Origin: Ceriagrion tenellum
Lineage: Eukaryota; Arthropoda; Insecta; Odonata; Coenagrionidae
Direction: 5' to 3'
Length of the DNA: 64,000 bases
Assembly: GCA_963169105.1 (NCBI GenBank)
Contig: OY720638.1
Location: 7,364,749 to 7,428,748, forward strand
Shown piece by piece: positions 36,001-48,000 of the stretch (position 1 is the first letter of the stretch; the number at the start of each line of letters is the position of its first letter). The position numbers were made by a program, and so were the translations under genes. The notes under the pieces were generated by a model. The model was not told the DNA's origin. It made no database searches and was given only the letters and a program-made list of their open reading frames with translations.

Positions 36001-39000
36001 GGGAGTCAATGTCCATCCTTCTAGTGTTGACAGAGGAAATGAGAGGCAAAAGAAAAATGTCTTTCATTATTGCTCATATCTTCCCTGGACTCTTTCATGA
36101 TCAAACAACTCATTTATTAACTCCTCAAGAAGTTTATGGAAATTATGTCTACCTTTTTGCTGCTGCCATATGAGTTAGTTGCACACTGAAAAGGAGACTG
36201 TTTAAACTCCTCCCTTCAGAATTTTTACTTTCTGAATAGACACCCAAGAGGATATATTTACATATCCATTGTTTGAATACTCACATGTAAACTATGAACA
36301 ATTGGAACTGGAGTCACAGATGATCGCACTGGACCCATCCCCTCAAAGAACTGATATTCTGCCTTATCTGTGCTGATGATTGTCCAAGATGCACCATCAT
36401 TTATCATCTCTTTATTTGGCTCCTTTGGGCATGGAGTAGCCTGAAATTGATAAATGTTAATTACAGAGGGAAAAAACCACTATGATAATTGATTTTTCAT
36501 TTCTGATGAAAAACTCAATACCACACATAAGAACATTCCATGCACTTGCACTAGAAATATCTGTAAACTTGAAAAAAACAAGGCCTTAAAAAGAGAAAAA
36601 GTGCAAGAGTTTTTCCTTATCAATTACACTCAAAACTTATCTTTTCTTAAATTATAACTTCATATTATGCTCATTTTCTAAATCCAAATGCAAGAGTAAA
36701 ATGTATTAAGTTAGTTTGAGGGAGATCTCATTTCACCTAGAATACTATGAATGTGGTCCCATTTTAAAGAAAGGTAAATCACATTTCCAAAGATACCAAA
36801 CATTTTCCACTTACTCCACTCCTTTTCAAGGAATTTGCCTAAAAGTATAAACAGTATATGGTATGGGTATGCAATCCAGAGAAGTTTTATTTAAAAAGTG
36901 AGGAATTTCCAACTCCTAGATATCACCATTAAATTAGCTAAGGATAGTTTGTATGTTTTCTAACTATTTTAAAAATAAAATCAATCAGTAGCTGCAGTCA
37001 TTTTAATAGAATCACAGAAAACCTTTGGCAGTGAAGGCATTTCATATGTGTGGGAAAAAATTAGTCAACTTTAGGACTTATAGTTTAGATACATTTATTC
37101 TATAATTCCCTAAGAATTTCAATACCAGAAGACCTTATTTTTGGGCCTTTAATATAAGAAAATGTACTTCATGCCTATTGCAGATGCTGAAATAAACAAG
37201 TAAACCTCAAATACTGTCTCTGTTATGACTAGGGAAAATTATAGCTCTAATGAAAATACCTTTAAGTTTTGAATATTACATCATTCTCACAGATGGATGT
37301 ATAAATTTTGTCTTAAGCCATTGAATAAATTTCTGTTGGGTTATGCATATCAGGATTTGAGCCAAAACAAAATCATATGCGTTATTTAATCCTGAGATTC
37401 TTTATGCTATAAATATGGACAGGAATAAAAATGAAAACTCCTTGTTTGCAATCATTCTTTCAAACCCCATTTATTGCATATCAATCCTTTAAATACTAGT
37501 GGCTGATAACCTTCGGTCTGTTTCTTAACCTAATCCAACTTTTCTCTTGAGTTGGTGCAATGTGTTTCTGGAATATGATTGGGATGTACCAAGTGGCTAT
37601 GCCTCTCTGCCCATCATCTCATTCTCCTCTGAACCTTGCCCATCATCTCATTCTCCTCTGAAGCTTTTCTTGCCCCTAAACCCTTGAATCCCCTCGAAGG
37701 GTGAATGCCCAAAATATTTACCCCTCCAGCATGTTCTCTCACTGGCCAAAGTGCTTTAAGACTCGTACAATCAGTTTTGTTTTGCCTGTACTGATCCACA
37801 TTGAGTCATTTCCTCTTCAGCTGATAATTGCGCCTCCTCAGTTCTCACTCTTTCTATTCAGTGGAAGGTTTAACAGTCCACTTTAGCAACAGCTTGCAAA
37901 GGCTCATTTACTTTCCTAATTGCTTAACTCATAATCCACAGTTTGAATCCAGCAAGTACCATTATCCATGCGAATATTTTCACAACAAACAAATTTATGC
38001 CTTGAATCACATCTTCTCCTCAACGGCACCAGTCTCATCACCACTATGTCTCTGCTTGACCCATTCTCTGCATTACGTCCATTGAACCATTTCCACACAT
38101 GTCTTAATGCTTCTGAGGTAAAGTAATGACTAGTGCTCTATTTTCTCTCCACTGAGATGCACATAGACTCATGGGCAGAGCCAGAATTTATATTGGGGAG
38201 GGAGGGCTAGACCTGAAATGCATGAAAGATAATTTACACTTTGTAAACTTTGATTCTATATACAGGTTGATCAATGTGTTGCCATTTTTCAGGAATTCCA
38301 AAAACAATTATGAGCTAAGTTAACTTTCCCTGCATACGTCTTATTTCTATTTTGTGTCAAGTACTTTCATCAATGAACTTGATTGAGGGGGTCATCCCCT
38401 GGCTTCACTCCTGCATGTTCCCTCTCCTCTCTTTCCTTACTTTTCCTTTTCTTTCCATTTTTTGTATAATTTTCATGGAACATTTACTTAATTTCATTTA
38501 GAGTGACTACCAAAATTCTCAGCTTTATTTTGAGACTGCTTGATTTTATTTGTATCGTAGCACTTTCACAATTTGAATTTTTGTTAATATCATAGATTCC
38601 CTTCTAAACCACTTCTTTTATTACCTCTTCCAAGCATCTGTTGAAGAGTGTTAGTGAAGAGTTTTTGCAAGAGGACATATTTCTGCCTGGCTCCAGCCAA
38701 AATGCATCGTGCATTGCTTCCATATTATTTTATCTGCAGCTTTTGAACTTCTTCTCGGTCATCTTAAATTCTTGTATGATTTAGCATCTCATATTTTTAT
38801 ATTGTACATATATTATTAATTCTTTTTTAGCATTTTGGATCCATAATTCTTGTTTCTAAATGAGCAGAGGTGATTTGGCTCTGGTAGGGCTGCCTGATCA
38901 TCCTTCTGCCACTGCAACACACTCCATGAGTTTTTATATTTTTATACTATCTTCTATTTACTATAATGTCTCTCTATGCCATCAAAATTCTTTCTCTATT

Positions 39001-42000
39001 TGAAAAAGGCATTATAAAATGAACTGTTCCCTTGATAATATTTTCGATCAGCATCCTTAGGCACAGTGTATAATCCCTCATTCATGTTCTCTACTTGAAT
39101 CCATAGTGTGTACCCAGTTTGTTTTCTTTATTTTTCTAGTCAGTCTATTTTTCCTATCAGTGATAGAATTCTTTGTTAGATTTAGATTTCTGCATTAGAA
39201 ATTCCACTGAGGAAAAAATCATTTGCCTTGACTGGGACTCAAATGTGAATTCCTTGATTTAGCACTCAGTGCTTCAGCAAGTTAAGCTGCATCCTCCTCC
39301 CTTGTGGATTCATGCAAAATCAAGTGATCTGGGTCCAAGTCCTGCTTTTAGAAAACTATTCTTTCTCTGTGGAATTTTGCACTTTGTTGCACTCAAAGGT
39401 GACTCCATAAAGGTGACACCACATATCTTATTTTTCCTATAGGTACTGATCCTCCTATTCTCCTTGCTTCTTGGTATTTTTGTGCCACAGTTGTTCTTGT
39501 CAAACTTGGTTTCCTCTTTCTCTAACCCATCAAGCTTTTGTATGGGCCATTGTATCTTTGATGCTCTCTGTTTATCTGTCTCCGAAATATTCATCTTTGA
39601 ACAGCAAATTCCCATTGACATTCCCAATGCTTTTAAATCTATTTAGTCTCTCTTGGCAGTGCCCCTTGACTAGACTGTGTGTTGCTTCCATATTATTTTA
39701 TCTGCAGCTTTTTAACTTCTTCTTGGTCATCTTAAATTCTTGTATAATTTAGCATCTCAAATTTTTATATTTTACATACATCATTCATTCTTTGGGTCCT
39801 TAAACTGTCTTCCCTCTTCAATAACGCCCATGATTTGCTAAGCTATCCTTTCCTGATCACTTGATTTTTGCTTCTCTGCTACTTCTGAGCACTTGTCTTC
39901 TTTGGGTTCCTCTCTCTTGCTTCCCTGGTGACATGTTTCTTTCTTGCAGTTCTTCTCTGATGGCCACTGTGAATGTGTCCCTAAATTTCATTACCTCAGA
40001 GCCCTTTCATTCTCCATCTCATGACCAGTATTCCCCCGGATCAAGGCCATCTCAATGTACAGGTCTGTCCCAAGACTTACAAAGCTTCTCTAGCATCAAG
40101 AAAGAAATCTGAATTACTGATGTTGCTCATGTGTTGCTGGTCTTGCTTTTTCATGCATTCCACCCCAGTTCCACCATGGTTTCCATAGTTGCATATTGTG
40201 TTTTGTAAGTATCATTGTATAGTTTTCTAGAGTGAGTTTCGAAGCAATTAAGAGCTATTTTATTGAGTCATTTTTAATACCAACTTAACCAGGATTTGTG
40301 TATATGAAGTTTATATCCTAGAGCAGTGAATAACCCTGCCGAACTATGTGGATAGGGAAATTGTCGTTGATGTAGTATCATTTTCTGAACACTGCTCTTA
40401 CTCTTCTTTAGAGTATGTTGATCATGGAGAATTTGTGGCCCTCTATATTTTCCATTGATATTTGTAACCTTACTTAATTTATTTTTCAAAATCTTGTCAG
40501 TGCATTCCACAAAACTATGTTTTTACAATGAGGAAATCAAAAGAAAGTTTTGATTGATCTTGCCATTAGAAAAATTGAAAACGTGCTTGGATTTATCCTC
40601 CATTTATGCTGTGGAAAATCCATTAAAACTTTAATTAGAAAGTGTGTTGGTGTAATGAGCAGAAGCCTACTGAATGATTATTGTAAAAATAAAACAGACG
40701 AAATAAAATAACAGAGAAGTTGTCGAGAATCGAGATCGTTAAGCAATGTTCCGAAGGACCAAGTGATCACTTACACTAGCGCATAATGAGAGAAAAGAGA
40801 TTAAGTGATCACTAATTTAATGAAACACAAATGAAATATAACAAGTACAAATATAACACTTTTCACTGCGACACATCTAGAGAGTACTTAAGTTTCTGCT
40901 GCACGTTGAGGGCTCCTGAGCAGGGAAGGCCGGCCGGCGGGGGGAGGGCGGATTAACGACACACGCATACCCTGTTCCGGGAGCACTTAAACCTAACATG
41001 GGTTGCATCCGAGTCACCTTTTTAGTTATCACCGACTGACTGACTGCTCAGTCGAACAAGTTCCTTTGAATTGAATCACCAAAAAAAGGCGCCCTCCTGT
41101 GGCAATCTTACGGTACGCGTAACAAAAACGAAACAAAAAGAACGAAACATACCGGCCCCCTTGGTCCCCTGGGACCAATAAACAATAAGAGGAAAGTGAA
41201 GGAACTAATTGAGGGGAATGGGAAAGACCTTGGTTGCAGGACGGGTAAGGGTACCTCCTTGTGTGCGTAGATGGACAACTCTGACGACACCATCTTTCCC
41301 TGGCGATGTAGCATCTATCCGGACAAGAGTCCAGCAGAGGGGTGGAGTTTGAGGGTTGTGGATGAGCACCAAATCGCCGATCTTCAAATTCCTGCCTCTT
41401 TCGGTCCACTTGGAGCGCTGCTGGAGGGTATGCAAATATTCCAAATGCCAGCGTCTCCAGAAATGTTGGGAGAGGGATTGTACCATTTGCCATCGGGTGA
41501 GTCTGTTTAAAGGAATGTCCGAAAACTGTTCTTCCGGTACGGCCAAAAGAGAGCTTCCAACTAGAAAATGTGCTGGAGTGAGGGCTGAGACCTCGCGGGG
41601 ATCTGTCGAAAGCGGTGTTAGAGGGCGTGAATTCAACATTGCCTCCACCTTTGTGGTAAGGGTGATGAATTCTTCCAGCGTGAGTATTTGTTTCCCAATT
41701 ACTCTCGTAAGGTGATATTTCGCACTTTTGATGGCACTTTCCCAAATACCACCTTGATGGGGAGCTGCCGGTGGGAGAAAATGGAAGTTTATTTGGTTCT
41801 CTGGTGAGAAATTAATCATTTTATCCTGAAAATCTTGTGATTTAAGAAATTTCTTCACCACTGCAGCTAATTTAGCAGAGGCGCCCTTAAAGTTAGTCCC
41901 GCAATCTGAATATAAATCCGTACAAAGACCTCTCCTGGAGACAAAGCGGGTAAGGGTTGCAATGAAGGCATCAGAGGATAGGTCAGTCACCACTTCGAGA

Positions 42001-45000
42001 TGGACAGCCTTAGTGGAGAGACACACAAATATGCATAAATATGCTTTGATAAACTGAACTCGTTTGAGGTGATGGAGCTTTATCTGGAACGGACCTCCAT
42101 AGTCCATTCCACTTTTTAGAAATGGGCGTGCGGGGCTGACTCTAGGCTCTGGTAGATTTCCCATTAAGGGCGGCGTATTTGTGGGCTTGCATCGGTAACA
42201 CCGCAAACATTTGAAAATTCTGCTAAGTATTACCGAGCGAGCTGATAGAATCCAATACTGCTTACATAAAATAGATTGTAGAAGCTGAGGTCCTGCATGC
42301 AAATAAGTTACATGATAATAATCAATGAGTAGGTTCACGATATGGTGTGATTTCGGTAAAATTATGGGATACTTTGCATCGTAGTCCAAATGTGAATGAT
42401 ACAATCTTCCTCCCGCTCTGAGCAATCCATCCGTATCTAGAAATGGGGAGAGGCGACGGATCCTCAGGCTACAAGGTTGATTGTGATGAAGCTGAGTTAG
42501 GTCTTCCTTGAAGCAAGAAGTTTGTACAATTTTACAAATGGTGATTGCAGCTCTTTTCAGCTCTGAAGACGTTATGAATCCCTTTAACTTACTCATCGAG
42601 CGAGAATTGTGGCAAAATGCATGATATAAGCTAGGACGCGGAGCAATTTTGTCCATGATGAAAATCTCGTGAGTAAGTTCCATTCATGTGACTTTACACT
42701 TACAAGTACATTAAGAGGAGATGGCAGAATTTCAGGTAAGAATTCATCTTCGATTCGAACGAAATGAGAGATAGGTTGTCCATCAGCGGTTGATGCAAGC
42801 CATTTCGGTCCCTTCCCCCAGAGGTTGGTTGCAATAAGCTGAGAAGGGAAAAGTCCTCTAGAGGCACAATCAGCTGGGTTTTCCTTTGAAGAAATGTGAT
42901 TCCAGGATTGCGACGGAGTCCATTCTTGGATTTGGCTAACGCGATTTGCAACATACGTTTTCAAACGATAGGGTGGTGTCTGAATCCAACTTAGAACAAT
43001 AGTAGAGTCACAATATGCATATACACTTTCTATAGTCATGTGGGGAGAAAGTTTTAAAGCGCAATGATGTGACAATTTCGCTAAGAGATGAGATCCGCAT
43101 AGCTCCAAACGCGGCAAGGATATGCGTTTTAGTGGGGAAACACGAGTTTTAGCGGCCAGAATGGATATTTTTGTTGATTGGTTGTTGCTTACACTTCGGA
43201 CATAAACAACCGCACTATATCCTTGTTGCGAGGCATCGGAAAATCCATGTAATTGAATGGAAGTTGAATTCGCAAGGAGTAGATGACGATGCAAATTTAT
43301 GTTGGCTAGGAGTGGTAGTTCCCTTAAGAAGTCATTCCATTTCTTTGAGATTTCTGTTGGTAACTGAGCATCCCAAGTTAATCCAAGAGTCCAAAGCAAT
43401 TGCATTAGAGATTTCGCCCAAAAAACAACAGGGGCTATCCAGCCACAAGGATCATAAATTTTTGCGATCGCTGACAAAACCGACCTCTTCGTAAGTAGCG
43501 AATCTTCGATTTTGATTCTGTAGGAGAAGGCATCGGACAATGGGTTCCATTGTATTCCTAATATTCCACATAATTGGTTTTCACTTGAATTGAATGGAAT
43601 GGGCAGTTGGTCTTGAGAAGAAATATGTTCTAACAAAACCGTTGAGTTACTCGACCATTTATGAAGTTCAAAACCTCCGAGGCGAAGCAGATGCATCAAT
43701 TCATCTTTGAGGGCAGAGGCTTCTTCGATGGTATCAGCACCGCTTATTATGTCGTCTACAAACGTCTGGTTCCGGAGGACATCCGCTGCATGAGGGAATT
43801 TCTCTTCTTCATCCCGGGCTAATTGCTGTAAGGTTCTGATGGCTAGGAAGGGTGAGCTCGTCATGCCGTAGGTCACAGTTGTCAGTTTATATTGACAAAG
43901 AGGTTCCGAGCTTTGTGGTCTCCAATAAATTAATTGGTAGGGCTGGTCGTCTTCATGTAGTATTATGTTGCGAAACATTTGGCTGATGTCGCAAGAAAAG
44001 ACGATAGCATGTCGTCTAAAATGCAACAATACATCAAAAATACTGTTCTGTAACTTGGGTCCTGAAAGTAAGATGTCATTCAGGGAAACATTATTTGAAG
44101 TACGAGCACTAGCATCAAAGACAACTCGTAGTCTCTTGATAGAGCCTTGTTGTTTAAAAATCCCATGATGAGGAAGAAAGTAATGTGGTGAACCAATGGA
44201 GTTGGATGAACACTGAGTCATGTGTCCTGAATCTAGATAATCTCGCATGAAATCCGTGTACAGGTTTTTAAATTCCGGCTGTGACGAGAATCTCTTCTCT
44301 AGAGAGGAAAAACGTCTTTTCGCCATGTCAGACGATTCTCCGAGAGGGGGGTGGTTCCTTTTAAAAGGAAGTCGCACGACGTATCTTCCTGAGGAGTTAC
44401 GTTTAAAAGTAGACACAAAGTTTTCTTCCGCATATAATTCTTCTGGTGAGCGAGAGGAGTAAGGTGGTTCCTCAACTTGCCAAAACTGTTGAATCGCTGA
44501 ATGGAGATCCAGATCACTGGTAGTCAGTAGTACTACATCCTCATCCAGATCTCTCGAGTCTGATGTAAGACGACATGATCCCATCAGGACAAATCCAAAT
44601 ATAGTTTCAAAGGCGACAGGCATATCAGGACCAAGGGATAAGCGTTGTCCTGTTATTGCATGCGCAAAGAGATCAGCTCCAATTAACATGTCCACCGGGG
44701 AAGGAACATCAAATGTGGGATCTGCTAAAATCAATGAGCGTACTTTCTTCTTGACCTCTGACGAAATTGTTGAGCGTGGTAAATTCGAACATATTTTTTC
44801 AACAATTTGCACAGGATAAGATCGGACTAGTGAATCTCCATTTAGCGCATCGACATTCAAGTGAGTGATTCCTCTTGTTTGCACGTACGCTTGTGATAAC
44901 CCACTAATTTGGTTTTGGGTCCTGTTGCGCCGTACCATTAAAAGCTGTGCGCAGTGTTCGGATATACAGCTTGTTTGGGCTGCGGAGTCCAGTATTCCCC

Positions 45001-48000
45001 GCACTATGCAATAATTGCCTTGAGGGGTTGAGAGTTTTACTAGTGTTGTAGCGAGAAGTACTGACGTTGTCGATTGGGCAGCTGAAAATCCAACAAATGT
45101 GGTGGACTGCGCATTTTGTGATGATGGACTGGATAATGGCGATGGTTTATTAATCTTCAGCGACGAACTTGAAAGTTCAGTTTTATTTACTTTAAGAGAC
45201 GCATCGATATGTAGCAAGGAGCGGTGCCGTTTGCCACATACTCTGCATACTCGCGTAGATTTACAAGAACTTAACGAGTGAGAATCACCTAAACAATTAT
45301 AGCACCAGCCTTTAGAACGGGCAGATGCACGGCGTTCCTCGGGTGATAATCTGGAAAATGAATCACAACTATACACGTTGTGATCAGAGCTACTGCAGAA
45401 TTTGCATGTTCCTTTGGCTAACGAGAGAAGCGTGACCTTGGTGTTACGTGAAGATGTGCTACTTTGTGACGACTGTACACAATGACGTCCAATAGATGCA
45501 GCCTCCAAATGAGAACATTCTTTCTCTAAGAATTCAATCAGGTCCCTGATTGAAGGTATTTCACTTTCCGTACTCTTCACGTCCTCAAAGCGTCTTCTAG
45601 TTTCCGAATTCAGCTTTCGTAGAAGGAGTGTCAGTAGAAGTAGACCTTCATTAGTGATATCATGTTCTAGGGCAATTAGCGCTTGCGTATTTTCATGGAA
45701 AATGTCCAAAAAGTTTCGGATGATCTTCAATGAAGCGTTTACATTAGGTAAGTCAATAACATTGCTGATATGATGGCTCACCAAACGCCTAATATTATTA
45801 TATCTTTTATAAAGCAAGTCCCAGGCAACTTTATAGTTATTGGCGGAGATGGGCAACCCCTTAACGACATTTAGAGCTTCGCCTCGAAGTGAGGAAAGAA
45901 GATACTGAAATTTTTCAATTTCAGAGAGACATTCATTCTGATTAATCGTTTTTCCGAATAAATTAGAAAAATAAATCCAACCACTAAGATCTCCAGCAAA
46001 GTGAGGCAAATCGAATCTAGGTAATCTCACTGACGTAATAGGCAACGGCGAGGCGGGTAGAGGGGAAGCATTGGTTTGGACATCTGCCTTTTCTTCTGAT
46101 CTTAGTAACGTTCTAATTGTTGCCTTCACGTCACCATAAATATCCGAAATTTCGTCCGAATAGATTCCGACGGCCTGATCGTTGATCTCGGAGGTTTCGT
46201 CGCCAGCATATAACCTTTCAACAAGGTTTTGGAAATTTAGGTGCTTTTGTTCTACTTCCTCTAGGTAGGAAAGTAATTTTTCCCTCTTGTGGTCGGGAAG
46301 TCGAACATCAGGAGGAGGTAGGATTTGTTCAACATAGTCCTTTATTTTAGCAAATCTACTTCTTATTAAGTCTGCTTGGCGAGAAAAGGCTAGATAAAGC
46401 ATTACGACAGCTGTTTAAGACGAAAAGTAAGTGACAGCTATTGGGGGAGGTAGTGAGCGAGCGAGTGAAGAGCAGCAGTCGACCTTGGAGATTACCAGCT
46501 GGAGAAACGGACGGCGAGCGACGAGGACGTACACAAGAGGAGGGGGAGTGGTATGAGAGAGGATCAGGGCTTTGGGAAAAATCAAATGAGCTATGAGTTT
46601 TCCGACGCGAAAGAATTTGCCCCGACTAACTGCCACAGGAGTACGCGTACATTTACAATATATTGCACAGGTCGTAAGTCGACATATCAAAATGATTAGA
46701 GCACAATAGAAAACGACAAAATACAATAGCAAGCACGGAAAACAACATACTAAAGCTAAAGTTCAATGAAATATTTAGTTGGATACGTGTATAGAATACC
46801 AACAAATACATCCGGCCCGAAGGACCAAAAAGATGTCGAGAATCGAGATCGTTAAGCAATGTTCCGAAGGACCAAGTGATCACTTACACTAGCGCATAAT
46901 GAGAGAAAAGAGATTAAGTGATCACTAATTTAATGAAACACAAATGAAATATAACAAGTACAAATATAACACTTTTCACTGCGACACATCTAGAGAGTAC
47001 TTAAGTTTCTGCTGCACGTTGAGGGCTCCTGAGCAGGGAAGGCCGGCCGGCGGGGGGAGGGCGGATTAACGACACGCGCATACCCTGTTCCGGGAGCACT
47101 TAAACCTAACATGGGTTGCATCCGAGTCACCTTTTTAGTTATCACCGACTGACTGACTGCTCAGTCGAACAAGTTCCTTTGAATTGAATCACCAAAAAAA
47201 GGCGCCCTCCTGTGGCAATCTTACGGTACGCGTAACAAAAACGAAACAAAAAGAACGAAACAGAAGTACTAAATGCAAGTTAAGCGTTTTCAATGTCAAA
47301 ATTAAAGTTGTCTTTTCTGTGTTTCATTAATAATACTCCTTCAGTATAATATACTTTACATCTCTTTCAGAGTGCATGAGTTAGAAATATAAAATTAATA
47401 AGTTGAATAAGTATTATGAATTTATATTCATATCATTGTGCCCTTGTCAGCAAACAGGTTAAACTTAAGAATGTTATCTAAGGGTAATGCTAGCTAAGGA
47501 TATTGCTAATTATGAAGAGGATGGTCTAACTTTTGTTTATTTTACACAGATAGTACAGTAAGGAAATTGGAAATAATGTGGCTTTCTCATCACTTTATGC
47601 TCGCTCACTTTCCTAAGTCAGACCCACTCTCATGATACCACAGCTAACATTTTCAGGCCTGTATATTGAGACCGCCTTGCCAAGATACATTCTAGTATCT
47701 CTGTCACCTCCTCCTATTGCTGTTCCATTGCATTCCTCTACATTGTGGTCACTATTTTCACCTGCTTCTAGGTAGTGTCTACACTGCTTCACTTTATACT
47801 CTGATGAGAACACTCAGCCAATTTGTTACCAGACTCATTTCACTGACTCAAAGAACTCAGGGAAGAGTTTGATGGCTACTACCATTTCTTTCTCATTGCA
47901 GAAATCTACCAGTATCTCCCCAATCTAAAAACTTACATGCCAGGGAATTCCAGTGGCCAATAATTTTTAAGTTTTCCTTTTTAAGTACCAATAACTTTGT

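Larger units (their letters stand above)
33988..36030 (-). mobile_element. piggyBac-like element in a Su(H) intron, with inverted termini
   Basis: The left end reads TCAACACTAGAAGTATGGA. The right end, reverse complemented, reads TCAACACTAGAAGGATGGA: 13 exact bases and 18 of 19 overall. If the target was TTAA, both sites have changed by one base (TCAA left, TTGA right); alternatively the repeat simply includes these bases. Near each end lies a GGTCATTTTTGACCCC palindrome (34185-34206 and 35963-35977). A transposase remnant sits at 35178-35690 on the minus strand. The 2.04-kb length is close to a complete piggyBac-like element, but the coding region is degraded and a LINE tail is inserted at about 34465-34730. 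The host intron would be about 600 bp without it. Confidence 0.75.
36441..40720. other. Intronic DNA left of the BEL/Pao element
   Basis: This is part of the 12.5-kb Su(H) intron. It holds a short tandem duplication (37609-37663), a tRNA-like SINE remnant (39205-39300) and a ~115-bp direct repeat pair (38711 and 39681). I found no exon-like frame in it. Confidence 0.5.
40716..47267 (-). mobile_element. Full-length BEL/Pao LTR retrotransposon with GAAGT target duplications
   Basis: Two 429-bp direct repeats (40721-41149 and 46834-47262) bound 5.7 kb of internal DNA. GAAGT occurs directly outside both ends (40716-40720 and 47263-47267), a 5-bp target-site duplication as expected for BEL/Pao. 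Coding runs on the minus strand, so the 5' LTR is the right-hand one. The LTRs differ at one position (ACACACGC against ACACGCGC), so insertion was recent. Internal order is gag (DUF1759, zinc knuckles), aspartic protease (DUF1758), reverse transcriptase, RNase H, integrase and DUF5641. One frameshift splits gag-pol from integrase. It lies in a Su(H) intron in the same orientation as the gene. Confidence 0.97.

Noticed and set aside
41029..41745. 238-residue minus-strand frame next to the BEL/Pao 3' LTR
   Set aside because: It overlaps the integrase in another frame and runs into the LTR; the integrase frame carries the conserved motifs.
42593..42683. Programmed -1 frameshift between gag-pol and integrase
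   Set aside because: No canonical slippery heptamer lies in frame at the crossover, and BEL/Pao elements normally use one frame. A one-base deletion or assembly error is simpler.
43171..45281. Several plus-strand frames inside the BEL/Pao element
   Set aside because: They are antisense shadows of the gag-pol frame and show no motifs.
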